A stretch of 64,000 bases of DNA. It comes from Conus ventricosus (lineage: Eukaryota; Mollusca; Gastropoda; Neogastropoda; Conidae). The stretch spans positions 37,081,943-37,145,942 of the forward strand of contig CM031601.1 of the NCBI GenBank assembly GCA_018398815.1, read 5' to 3'. Numbering within the stretch: the first letter of the stretch is position 1; each line of letters begins with the position of its first letter. Both the position numbers and the translations under genes were made by a program. Below are positions 44,922 through 56,434 of the stretch, one piece after another. The notes under the pieces are model-generated. The model searched no databases. It saw only the letters and a program-made list of their open reading frames with translations, and was not told the origin of the DNA.

Positions 44922-45990
44922 TTAGCCGCAAAAGAAATCCCTAGAACCATCAGCCCTGGTCATGCGGATATCCCTTGCATAAAAGTTTTACGAACGGATT
45001 TTCCGAACGCCAGTAGGCTGCCTCCAGGAGGTGGCGCAAGGGGACAGAGCGCTGGAACGCTGCGAAAGTGGCCAGCACTCTGACCTCATGGGCCCGAGGA
45101 GATACGAGGGGAGATCCATATACGCCTGGGCGTAAGCAGATCTGACCGTCTAGGAAAGGCACCTAGAGATAGTGCCAGAGAGAAGTTTTTATGATGATTG
45201 GGGTTGATGGAATGAGGAGACGCCTCTGGAGGAGCGCCTGGGGCACGAGTGTTCCCAGTAGTATCTCAGACACCTAGAAGGGCACAGGTCCATGTCCCCC
45301 CGTTTTCCCCCTTTTCCCCCAGATATCCGCGAGTGAGCGGATGAGGGAGGAAGAGGCTGTGCCCGGCTCCTGATTCTTGGCTAAGAATTCGGGAAGAAAC
45401 TTGAGAGAGAGACAGAACCATCCCTGTGGAAGGCAATGTCGCTGGGGTCCCCAATAAGGGGTTTTCAGAAAGCGTCAAGGAGAATGAAGAGGTCCCAAAG
45501 GGGGACCCGCCTAAGGGACTGGCCTGTAGCCCAGAATGGAGCTAGCAGCTACCCCCTTAGAATCTCTCTGAGAAAGGAGTTATTCTAAAAGGGGGGCCGC
45601 CGAGTGGGCGAATAGTGGTACAGATAGCAAACCTGTAGCCCCGAATGGAGCTAGCATAGAGCCTTAGGGAGAGGGTAGGTGGGATAGAAAGTTGCCTAAC
45701 TGGGTACTGGAAGGACGATCGTGGGGAACAGAGTTATCTGAGCACAAGGAGACCCATCTCCCCCAACGGTAATAGTAGAAAGACTAGGTGCTGGCTCTGC
45801 GCGAGACCATAGGTAAGTCCCGAAGGTCTTGCGAGGCCCCTGCCACAGACGGTATGTCTAGGACGGACTGGGATCTGTCCGAGGGAGGGAGGGGCAGATG
45901 TTCGCAATTGGGCTGGCACAGAAGCCAGGCGTGCAGGCGGAGCATTTGGGGTTGGAGTGGGGGTGACCCGAGCGAGGCTGCCTGAGCATG
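44922..45990 (-). pseudogene. DIRS tyrosine recombinase, frameshifted
   Basis: The N-terminal part begins around LRLHAWLL (about 45950). The C-terminal part reads SPRAHEVRVLATFAAFQRSV, then LLEAAYWRSENPFVK, and after a frameshift near 44985 FYARDIRMT to a stop at 44922. HEVR holds the second catalytic Arg, YWRS the conserved Trp position, and the shifted-frame FYARD the catalytic Tyr (codon 44979-44981). The middle (45.2-45.7 kb) is rearranged, with a repeated CTGTAGCCC.GAATGGAGCT. Confidence 0.75.
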
Positions 45991-46059
45991 TCCAAACGTG
46001 TGCCCCACTGGAGAGGGGGAACATGGGAGAGAGACTTGGGGTCCAGGAGACATATACTG

Positions 46060-46610
46060 GAAGACAGAGGTTGAATAGGGAGGCAAAGAGGTCGATCATG
46101 AGCCTGACCCCATGTTTCCACACCGAGAGGAGGGTAGCCTGCTGAGGGTCCATTCTGTGTGGAGGAGGGCCTTGGACCGACTGAGGGAGTCTGCTAAGAT
46201 ATTGAGGGTTCCACTATGTGCCTCACCCTAGGAGGTATTCCCCGTGAGCGACACCAGCGGAGGAGGGCCTCTGATATCGGAGAGAGAGACTGAGGGAGCA
46301 AACACACCCCCCCCCCCCCCCCACCCCCCACTCCCGTTGACATGCCCTGCCACCAAAGTGTTGTCCGAGAACCGGAGAACAAGTCGGTGAGAGACCTGGG
46401 GTTGGAAGTGGAGGAGGGCAAGCCTGACTGCTTCCAATTCCAGGAAGTAGATGTGGGGACGAGATGTCTCTGAACCCCACACTCTGGGGCATGAAGGGTC
46501 TCCAAGTGGGCGTCAGCCCGAGTCGGAAGCGTCTGTGTAGAGTTCCAGAGATAGGGTTGGAAGGGAGATGGGAACCCCTGGGGTAGGGTGGAAGGGTCGA
46601 GCCACTCATC
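46060..46610 (-). pseudogene. DIRS RNase H domain remnant
   Basis: In shifting frames: PHIYFLELEAVRLALLHFQP, LVLRFSDNTLVAGHVNG, EALLRWCRSRGIPPRVRHI and LMIDLFASLFN. A poly-C run (46307-46335) interrupts it. It corresponds to the fragment in the piggyBac-like element at 9.7-10.2 kb. Confidence 0.8.
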
Positions 46611-46699
46611 CGTGGTCCATTGGAACCAAGGGCCAGGGGAGTGATCCCCGCGGTCGGCGGTTGGAGACCATCGACAACATAACTCCCTCTGAAATTGGC

Positions 46700-47135
46700 A
46701 CTAGGGGACCCTGCCTAGGGGAGAGGAACGAGGGACTCCATCATCCCTAGGAGGGAGGAAGGGTTCTGGCAGGGGTGTGTACGTGAGGACCTCTCTGGAG
46801 ACGGGGAGACCATCATGGAGAGTGTGACAAATCTCATACCCAGACAGGAGATTGACACTGGGCCCGGGAGGTATGGCTGGGAGAGGGAGGGGAGAACATA
46901 TCAGAGGAGGGCGTTCGTGGGCCCAAGGCAGACGGAACCCCTCCTCCAGGACCGCTACTATCCATGGGTTGAGGCCCATACGTCTCCAATGCAGGGGGTG
47001 TAGGGATGACTGCCCGCCAGAGGGGCAGGGTTCGGAGGGACCCTGGAGGTGGTAGCGGACTGAGTTCTCCCTGCTCCGGCTCCCCCGTAGGAGGGTCCTC
47101 CAGACACCTCTTGGGCTGTCCCTGATGGCCACAAC
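46700..47135 (-). pseudogene. DIRS reverse transcriptase N-terminal remnant
   Basis: Reads LHWRRMGLNPWIVAVLEEGF, RLPWAHERPPL and YEICHTLHDGLP, the entry region of DIRS RT. Between this and the RNase H at 46.6 kb there is no room for the RT palm with YxDD, so the catalytic core has been deleted. Confidence 0.65.
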
Positions 47136-47299
47136 GAAAATTGTGCTTGGGGAGGTTCGTGTAGGCCGAGAGGGGGGAGAAGAGCGCTGGGCGGGCCGTG
47201 CAGTGCGGGATGGGGCCTGCTTCCGATAAGGTTGGGGTTTAGAAGGGCGAGGCTGAAGAGGGGTTAGGCCCGGCCGAATATGAGGCTGCTTCTTTACTC

Positions 47300-48770
47300 T
47301 CTTCAGCTGACTGAGCGATAAAGGCAGCTGAATAGTCGCCGAAGAGCGACTGTTGCTGGCCCAGAATGCACCGCAGGGCCGGCTACGCTACGGGGAGAGA
47401 TAGCTTTCGAAAGGAAGGAATCTCTGCAGGCCAATAAATAATTAAAATGGCTCCTGTCCGCCGCAGCCGAAGGTGATGCGAGCTGCTGTTGACTAGGATT
47501 TGCATCATGGAGTCCCTGAAGAACCATAATTCAGTCTCCGAGTGTGTCCGAGCGGCCTGAGCATTCAAGGACACGGAGACCGAGTTGTCCTCCTCCGGCC
47601 AGATCTCCTCCCCACGCTGCGTGAGCAAGTCAAAATTCATGACCAGCAGTGAAGTGTTGGATCCCCGATCTGGCTATGTGGTCCCATTCCACTAGGGTCC
47701 TGAGGGAGATCGCAGTGGCAGAGGGAGGAACCGAATGGGGGATCAACCGGCGGTCAGCAGGAGAAATGGCAATTTCCCTGGCCGCAGGGTAGTCCTAGGC
47801 AAACAGGGAGGAGATGTGGGGCCGTCGGGGTCCCTGAGGAACATGCCTGCAGGGGCTGCCTCCGGGGCCAAGAGAGATTAACTCCCTGGAGGAGGGACAA
47901 CCTGCGCACCCCTGGATAAAGTTGCCGGACACTCCCATACGGAAGACAGGATCAGGGGGGTGACTAGTCTGGCACAAGCATGCTTGGCCGGAGCCGATCT
48001 TGACACTGCCAAGCACTTGTCCGAGGGTGAAGACTCTCTCAAGACAAGATAGGGCGCCACTGCTAAATAGCAGACAGGTCACAAGATGAGGAGAAGAATA
48101 ATTCCTCAACCTCATCCTAAAGATCGTGTCGTGTCACACCCCCCCCCCCTCCCCTGGAGAGTGCACTGCAACCGAGCCCTCTATCCGCCTGTCTACGGGT
48201 TGGTGTGGCTGTGGTAGCGTGGTCACACCAAGGTCCTGATAGGACAGGTTACCCCTGGTCCCGCTGGTAGATCCTCCCGCCGGAGGAATGGGACCCGTGG
48301 ACGTTGCCCAAGTGGGGAACGGAATAAGTCCGCTCCCCAATGTCCTGTACCCTAGGGGAAATGTCGACAATCGATCGGGGTACATCGAATGCCGGTGGTC
48401 CGTGACACAGGTCCAGGCGTGGCGGTGCCTGCGGCTGATGACCCGGAGTTATGTCCAGTGTGAAACCAGAGAGTGGACAAAACTCCGCCACCGGAGGAAG
48501 GATGCTCCTCGTGCACTAGTGGTGGCTGCACTTGTGCACGGTGGGGAGAGCGCCATGAGCCTGCGTGCTATTAGTGGGGGGGGCTAATAGCAGCAGTCTC
48601 ATTGAGGCGAGTGACAGGTGCTGATTCCGTAGCCATCCCATCACCCGTGCCAGTGCATGCCTCGGTAAAGACCCCCGGGGACCGAAGGTCACGTGACGCG
48701 GCATGATAAGGAGAGAAGACGGGGTGGCCAAGCGTCGAAGATTCGCCCTGCATCTTTGTGTGTGTCATGG
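47300..48770 (-). pseudogene. Presumed DIRS gag region
   Basis: Open segments at 47640-47303 (ARTHSETELWFFRDSMMQIL), 48115-47795 and 48768-48516. Position upstream of RT suggests gag; the sequence itself shows no motif that I can name. Confidence 0.4.
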
Positions 48771-49878
48771 TGCGTGCGACGGGGAGAAGGCAAGTAGCAG
48801 GTAAAAAGGGGGGAGAAGGAGAATTCGAGTGCGAATTCTAAAACAGGCCTTCCCTTTATGAGGGGAGCCTTGCCTTTAGTTTTTAAGAGGGATGTAACAG
48901 AAAGGCACTTTGTAAGGTAGCAGCTTGCCTTTTGCCCTTCAGACGCAGTGATCGTGCATCCGCCGGTCGGTTAGAGGAGGTATCAAAAAGATGGTCGCGC
49001 GTCCCCACCGCGGAACCCCCCTCAACACCGGCCGTACGTTCTTCCGAAGAAAGTACGGTTTGTTCCACGGAATCGGTATGCGGGTCCTCCAGGGCAAAGA
49101 GCGACTTCTGGAGAGAGACATGCTCAACCCATCGTTTCCCTTCACCATGTTGGGCTATGGTGGCGGAACAAACACGGAGCACACAACCACAAAGTGGAGA
49201 CAAGGTGGTGGATCGAGAGATGGGAGGAAAACTCGATTGACCTTAAGATAATTACAATAACTAATGTGCAGGAGGAAACCTCCAGCCCACTAAACCTGGT
49301 AACAACTAGAAAGAGGACAAACATGAGGTGAAGCAAGATGGCGGATCGAGAGCCCAGGAGGGGTACTCAATCGCCGAGCGCTACAAAATAAAATAATAAT
49401 AAAACGCCATGTGGAAGCCTCACGCGACTATAGTACAGTTTAGTGGAGACGCAAGATGGCGGATCGAGTGACCGGCAGAGAACTCGATCGCCCAAAGAAG
49501 CAAAACAAAAGAGCGCGAGAATAAAAACTAGCGCACAGCGAGACCTCCCGAATCAAGAGGCCGTGAGGCAAGCTTGATCGAAAGAGAATTCAAATAATAA
49601 GGAATGGAACACAACATGCGAGAGTGTAAGGACCATTAATGATAGATCGTTACTAAAAGCATGAGAAACCGAAAACTCACGCGAGCCCTCACACAATAGA
49701 GTGTCAAAATGAATTAATGAAATGCCAACTGTAAGTCTCATGCGACAATAGTACCAGGGTTTAGCGCAAGCCACAACAGAACAAGTAAAGAAGGCAAACA
49801 CAAGCAATCTTTACACAAAGCAGAAGTATAGGCGAGACAGAGCAAGAAAACCTGTCCTTGTCAGGTGGAAGGCCGAAG

Positions 49879-50036
49879 CTGAATGAGGTACAGGAAGTTG
49901 GCACCGGCTTCTTCCTCGGCGGAAGTAGGGTGGGCGTCATGTGATAGTCTTATTACTGCATTAGCCAAAAAAAATTCGGCTTTTCAGAGCTAACTAACTG
50001 CCGTTGAATGCTATGGTCTGACATGGCAAAGTATAT
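49879..50036. repeat. DIRS inverted terminal repeat (5' side)
   Basis: Inverted partner of 44530-44685. Confidence 0.88.
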
Positions 50037-50106
50037 GACGCCAAACATTCATTTATAAAATATGCTGAAAGTAAGAACAAAGGCTATCCAGCCAGACATA
50101 ATGTAC

Positions 50107-50282
50107 CTGATCTCCCCACTTCCAGTCCACACCCCTGACCACCAGCGTGCCAATCTTCATCAAACCTGCCAGTTCAGGCCCTGAAAGGGGCATTTGTTGG
50201 TTCTGTTTCCGTATTTTCTGTTCCTCCACCACTGTGCACAACATGGTCCCAGTCTCTGGCACCTGCACTTCTGGGTCGATGC
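50107..50282 (-). CDS. HERC2: HERC2-like E3 ubiquitin ligase, MIB/HERC2 domain (first half)
   Basis: 176-bp exon with acceptor GTGCTCTTGCAG and donor GATCAG|GTACAT. Reads IDPEVQVPETGTMLCTVVEE, QKIRKQNQQMPLSGPEL, then MKIGTLVVRGVDWKWGDQ, the G-x-x-V-x-RG-x-DW-x-W-x-DQ signature that opens MIB/HERC2 domains. It joins DGPPPGLG of the next exon in phase 0. It is the most 5' exon found in the window. Confidence 0.95.
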
Positions 50283-50289
50283 CTGCAAG

Positions 50290-50548
50290 AGCACATAAAG
50301 ACAAATCTCATATTCTGCAAAAACGCATCAAAGCATATCTCAATTCATGCAAGAATGCGTCATCCTCTAAGAATACATCAAGACAAGGTTCATTTCTTAC
50401 AATAAACAGATCAAGATATAATTCATATCTTACAACAACACATCAATACATACTTCACTTCATGCAACAACACATCAAGAATAATTCACTTCCTGCTGCA
50501 ACCCATCAAGAGACAGTTCACTTCATACAACAACACATCAATACATCA
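50290..50548. repeat. ~36-bp minisatellite next to HERC2-like exon acceptor
   Basis: Units of ACAACAACACATCAAGA plus AATTCACTTCATGC, degenerate, ~7 copies, beginning within about 20 bases of the exon boundary. Confidence 0.75.
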
Positions 50549-50549
50549 T

Positions 50550-52930
50550 GATGTGATGATGGTAGAATTCAGGATCCATGGGACCACAGCCAGTCAAGGA
50601 CAGCTCTGAGGGAATTAAGTGGCATTTCTTCCCTTTTCTTTCACATCCAGATTTCCAGGAACACAACATCTCAGTCTTACAGCCCTTTGTATACAGCAGA
50701 AAACCAGATTACAAAGCCAGCAACATAGTACTCCAGACAAACGAACCTAGAGAGATTGGAACTGCCACAAAATTCTGTCACAGCTCCTGGCTGGCTTGCC
50801 GTCTATTTCAAAGTATTCAATCAAAGATGAAAACCCCAGAAAACAAGAAAAAAAAAAGTATGCAACTTTTGATAATTTTGTTATAACGCTGAATCATTGG
50901 CAGTTACAGTCAGAGAATGGACCCAGTTTTTACAAGCTTCTACCAGATCTTGCCCACCGCAATAATGAATACCAAACAGTATGAAACATTTTTATAATGA
51001 ATGAATGGCCAGCATTCTACGTTTAAATTTTTTTTTTTTTTTTTGCAATATCATTAATGTAATGATAGAGGAATTTTTAGCCTGCACTTGTTTCCCCCCC
51101 ACTGCTAATTTGTTCAACATATTATTGTTTGGTTAATCAGTGGGAGATTGTCTCTCCTAGAGGATCCTACTTAAGGCTGTTCTGCACAACTGTGCTGCAG
51201 CACTTACATGAGGCGACTGACAATGCTTGGGCTATAAAACAGTGGAGCTGACCACTCTGACTATTGACACATTTTGACCTCCCTTGCATCCTTAATGGAT
51301 CCTCAAGGTCAGAGTTCTGGGTTACAGAAATGGTCAAGTAGTAACAACAAAGTTTAAACTGATGAAAATCGCCCTGGCTCTGTGAAAAAAAACATTTTGA
51401 ATGTAAAAAGAAAATTTCATCTTGGACTTTGTGGTCTATAAATTAGTTCAACACCATATGTCAGCAAAAGTAGCAGAATGATGCATGACTTGTGGACTCT
51501 TGTGTTTCTATGCCATTAGTAGGGCACTAGGATTTGGGAGTGAAAAGTATAGCAGACGACAGGAAAATGAAGGGTCATGTAGATTGTGTGTGCATAGAAA
51601 AAGGAACAGACATGAGACCTGCCTCAACGTCAGATATGGTATGGGTCAAGGGCTGGACTGTGTGATGAATATGTTTTGGTACTGGCTGATCTAATGAGAA
51701 AAGCCAGATGCAATTTTGAGTGTAATATAGAATGTACAGCATTTTGGTCCTAAACTGTAACTGTCGACTCAGACCTATACATTTGTATCTAAGGCAAAAA
51801 TCCATGAAAACTCTTGAAAATGCTTGAAAATGTGATTTTTGCTCTAAACTATTCATAAAAACTGAGGATAAAGATATTTGCTGCATTTTGGTCTGTATGT
51901 GAATTATGTCTGATTGAAAAAGAAAAAAAATCTAGCAACATACGAAATCAACATGGACGTGCTTAACTGCTGTCGGTTTGATGCTCCAGGCTATACTATT
52001 GGGAGAAATGGTGCTTGCTGCATATTCAACAGAAATCCGGACCAAATGTGGCTGTATAACCATGAGTTCGAGAAAATCTGAGACTTTAAAAAACCAAGTT
52101 CCTATGCACATAGACTCAGCTATGTGCTGGTACGAAGGCAAGGTGCATTCCCACCCTTCAACTTGATGCGTCACACCTATGCCACAAAAAAAACTTGCAC
52201 ATTGGCTGCCAACACCAGTCTTCAACCCAAGTAGATGCGCCTTGGCTTAAGGCTGTGACCGACCAATTGACATAGGCTAGAACACCAAGGCTATATGAAA
52301 ATGCAATGCTCTGCATAGTTATGCGGGGATTGTCTTCATTTATGACAAGCTCTTAGCATAACACCATCAGTCTCCAAAATCCCTCAAAGTCGGAGTGTGG
52401 CTGCCCATGTGGTGGGGTAAGAACATGTTCTTTGCTTTGTTGGGCACAAACACATGATTTTCCGCTTCTTTCGGAAATTACCGAACACGTGCAATGGAAA
52501 TGGCGGTGACTGGTGACAACAAATTCCATACCACAAATATGAATTGCGTGTAGCTAGGAGTAAAACTTAATAATTAGTCTGCATTTGTATCTAATTAACT
52601 TGTCACGGCCGTATATTTCCACTCAGCATGAGCCCCTTAGTCTTGACCCCCTTAGCCAGCAGCCACATGTGGCACCGACCGTGAGCGGAATATCTCCCAT
52701 CTCATGCCAGCCTCGCTTCCATTTCCACTCTCTGAGCAGTATTAGTGCTGACCAACTTTGTGTGTGTTTGACTACCTCTGGATGTATTCAAAGTGGAAAT
52801 AATATGTTTTATTTTGGGTTCCTGAGGATTATGTGAATTCATATTTTGCTGTCTGTGTTTTATATCGTTTTCAGAATCTTTTAAGTGTGGTTATGTGTAT
52901 ATAGTTTGAGGTGAGTGATTCATCAGTTTT
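50550..52930. other. No assignable gene
   Basis: A plus-strand frame around 51987-52235 reads GYTIGRNGACCIFNRNPDQM, a stop, and more open sequence, but I recognise no domain. A dispersed repeat with poly-T lead is at 51030-51125. Confidence 0.35.
51030..51125 (-). repeat. Dispersed retroposon 3' end (copy 1)
   Basis: On the minus strand CTCTATCATTACATTAATGA is followed by GATATTGC and poly-A. The same sequence occurs at 62529-62600. Confidence 0.55.
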
Positions 52931-52935
52931 CTACA

Positions 52936-53179
52936 ATGGCATCAATGACATTCCATTCGTTCACGTTGCACTGCGAGAGAGTAAACTCTGTGTGTCAAGT
53001 TTGTGGAGAGCGTGTGTTAAGACTGGGAAAAGATAAGCGCATTAGTGTAAGATTGTGTAAAAACTATGCCAGTGAGCTATAGCATTGATACAATTTAGAC
53101 GTTTTGAATGATGAAAAGGGAGAGCAGTCTACAGCCATTTGTATGAAATGTTACAAAAAACTCATGGGGTTAAAACACG

Positions 53180-53190
<11 letters not shown>
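52936..53190 (+). pseudogene. Zinc-binding N-terminal domain of a transposon-like protein, two stops
   Basis: Begins MASMTFHSFTLHCERVNSV, continuing CQVCGERVLRLGKD, LCKNYASEL, two in-frame stops, then DVLNDEKGEQSTAICMKCYK. The CxxC...C...CxxC pattern with the closing ICxKCYKKL suggests a zinc-binding module of the type that precedes mobile-element proteins. A (TG)n tract cuts it off. I cannot name the family. Confidence 0.4.
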
Positions 53191-53237
<47 letters not shown>

Positions 53238-53333
53238 GCGCGTGTGTTCAGGTTATCCTACAAATTTGTGCATGTATATGCATGTGCTATATGTGGATAT
53301 GTTTTTGTGTGTGTGCTTGTGTACATATGTGCT

Positions 53334-53395
<62 letters not shown>

Positions 53396-53617
53396 ATTAT
53401 AAAGTTTGTACACAATGCATGTTACAAGCATATCAGATATTTTAGTGTTGACCACTGTATCAGTGGTAGAAATGAAACATGCTGCATGCACAACATATAA
53501 AAAGGCACGCTACATGAAAATCTTGTTTCTGGCTGAGGACTTTTATATCCATAGATCCAGTGCAGTTCAAACCGCGAGTATATTGTATGTGTGCCCTTGA
53601 ATATAAATGTATAAACT

Positions 53618-53670
<53 letters not shown>

Positions 53671-53710
53671 CATCCTATGATTTATGTTTTTGTACTCTGT
53701 GTGTGTGTGT

Positions 53711-53790
<80 letters not shown>

Positions 53791-54214
53791 TTCTTGTGTT
53801 ATGTTTTCTTTCTAGTAAGAGAGCCTTTCTATATGTTAATGTTCTTTTAAATAAATACAAGACAAGTAAATTACAGTACATTTCTTCCCGAGTTACATCT
53901 CAGCCATCAAACCCCACTCTCCCCTCACACAATATCCTCAGCAGAGACATCCCCCCCCACCCCCACCCCCTCCCCACCCTTCTTACACAGAGTAGCTGTT
54001 CAGCTGGCCCTCCTATGTTCCTGTGTTATCTGATACTGTGAAGACCAAGGTCTTTGTCCCATGGCGCAAGCTGGGAGCTGGGTCAGCCAGCAAACTGTTT
54101 ACAGGCCCCCTGGTTCAGTGAGTGCAGTGGGATAGGGATGCATGTGTGAGCTGCACACGTGTGAGCTATACACACCGTCTCGGATCTTTTGAAAAAGCAT
54201 GAATGCGTTTGTAT

Positions 54215-54255
<41 letters not shown>

Positions 54256-54327
54256 ATACACAAACACACACACACAAACACACACATTTTTTGCAGCAAA
54301 TACTTATACCCAGTGCGTGTACCCATT

Positions 54328-54378
<51 letters not shown>

Positions 54379-54384
54379 TGTGTG

Positions 54385-54438
<54 letters not shown>

Positions 54439-54465
54439 ATAGTGTGTGTGTGTGTGTGTGTGTAA
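53184..54465. repeat. Cluster of (TG)n/(CA)n/(GA)n microsatellites
   Basis: (TG)n at 53184-53240, 53337-53392, 53618-53668 and 53697-53787; (CA)n at 54217-54285; (TG)n at 54330-54382; (GA)n at 54383-54440. Confidence 0.97.
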
Positions 54466-54479
54466 GATGAAAAAGAATC

Positions 54480-55650
54480 AAAAGACTGTTTGATTTCCTA
54501 CTTTATTACAGAAGAAATACAGGGATAGAATTGTTTGCAAAAAAACAACAACTTAGTTTGATGTAAAACTTGAGACTTGGATCATGCCATGTGCGTGCTG
54601 CTGCCAAAATTAGTTGCATGAAACTGGCATTGTCAGTTATATGACACATTTCGGAACAAACAAGCTTTAAACATTTTTTAACAGACTTTTTTGTTGTTGT
54701 ACTCTGAGCAGAGGCAAGTATCAAACTTGTGTACTAGTTAAGAAGAGAAAATAAACTATCCAGAAAGCGCCGACCCGAGTTATTTTTGCATCATTTTGTG
54801 TGTGTTGTCATTGTTTTAATGCTGCGTGACCACTTGCGTACAATCTTTCATGCCATGTCTTTGTTATCTGTGGGAAAATACACCTAGTCAAGTTTGATAT
54901 CAAAAGAATTGTCTGGAATTCGCCAATACAGCTGTCTCAGGAGCGCATAAATATTACATTCTTCATAACAACCACTGATTATCAAACTGACAACCCCAAT
55001 TATAACAGCCGCTCAACAATGCTGAACACACTGCTGCCAGACTGCCTGTGCACAGCTGACATGCAGTGCTGAGTACAGCACCGAGTACAGCGCAGTTAGC
55101 TAGCTGGTAGGGAGCGCCCTGCAGAAAACACTCCCTTCCCTGACCTCGGCCTGTGCAGCAGCCCTACAGGTGTTAACTCCCCTGCTTCTCTGAACACTTT
55201 ATGATTAGCTCTGAACAGCCGTGAATTGTGTAAAACACCCCCCACCCCCCCCCCACCCCCCCCCCCCCACACACACACACACACACTCATCTGCATTCAA
55301 GCATTTTCATTTGATTCCTTTCCTATGTTGTCTTAGTGACTGTTCCCATGATCACGCACTACGATCTTCATGCCTACGTTTCTGACTTACTTTTCTGAGG
55401 GCAACTTAGTGGTTTATCCTGTCTAAAAGCATGTTATAAACAAAGTTGGTGCCATTCCTTCCTGCAAGGAAGGATCAGTTTTTCATCACTAGTAAGGGAA
55501 GTAGCTGGGTCAGTAGACTCTCACATTCCTATAGAGAAAAAGATGTGGTGGAGGGAAAAGGGAGGGTAGGGGAGCTGAAGGAGAGAAAAAGAAGAAGGAA
55601 TAAAAGGATGGAGAAGGGATAGCTAGGAAAAAGGCAAACTTGGGGAGAAA
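54480..55650. other. No gene seen
   Basis: Contains a poly-C/CA tract at 55238-55287. A minus-strand frame at 54724-54506 has no recognisable domain. Confidence 0.4.
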
Positions 55651-55657
55651 GGGAGAG

Positions 55658-55659
<2 letters not shown>

Positions 55660-55723
<64 letters not shown>

Positions 55724-55833
55724 AGAGAGAGAGAGAAAGAGAGAAAGAGAGAGAGAGAGTTCATATTCTTTGTAGTCCAGCCAATCACAAGTCATAAATA
55801 GCTCTCTCTCTCTCTCTGTATATTGCTGTGCGT

Positions 55834-55889
<56 letters not shown>

Positions 55890-56372
55890 GTAGACGTGAA
55901 GAGATTCGACAAAAGTATTAAGAGGGGAATACTAACCCTTTCACCGCCAGACATTCTATTTTGCATAAATCCCCATCGCCAGCCATCTTTCCAAAAAGCT
56001 CTTATTTTATACCAGCATATGTGAAAAGTGGATATCTCTGGAACTAAACAACCAATTCTCATGCTATTTTTTGTAAAATGGAGGAGTTACACTGTACTTT
56101 TATTATCTCATAACATGTTAGCAATGGTAAGTCAACAACAATTTCAAATTTTTAGTAATTTCAAGTGAAAAAAAATTGCATAAAAAAAAAGTTATGTTTC
56201 TTCTAAACGTAAAAAATAAAGAAAGAATGCCAACAAACTCTCAACAAGGGAGGCAAAATACTCCACTCACAATTGAAGACAAGAAAGTATGGTATTTCCA
56301 ACAGAAAAGGGGAAGAAACAGCCACAAATACAACTACTCCAATAGCAGGGAACACACACACACACACACACA

Positions 56373-56402
<30 letters not shown>
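55660..56402. repeat. (TG)n, (GA)n and (CA)n microsatellites
   Basis: (TG)n at 55660-55722 and 55836-55888, with (GA)n between; (CA)n at 56346-56402. Confidence 0.97.
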
Positions 56403-56403
<1 letters not shown>

Positions 56404-56434
56404 TTCTTATGCCTAACTGGTACACATGTAAGAA

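Larger units (their letters stand above)
44493..50045 (-). mobile_element. DIRS-type tyrosine-recombinase retroelement (5.55 kb)
   Basis: Inverted terminal repeats, an internal complementary region and gag/RT/RNase H/recombinase remnants in DIRS order on the minus strand (5' end at ~50045). It lies wholly in the intron between the two MIB exons, and the flanks show no target duplication, as expected. The termini share the trinucleotide AAA/TTT at both ends and in the middle of the internal complementary region. Several frame breaks and a missing RT core make it non-autonomous. Confidence 0.88.

Noticed and set aside
47878..49251. Overlapping frames on both strands in the DIRS gag region as separate genes
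   Set aside because: High GC makes stops rare; none shows a domain, and they lie within the DIRS element.
55937..55960. Possible piggyBac terminus CCCTTTCACCGCCAGA
   Set aside because: It is preceded by CTAA, not TTAA, and no partner end or transposase remnant is near.
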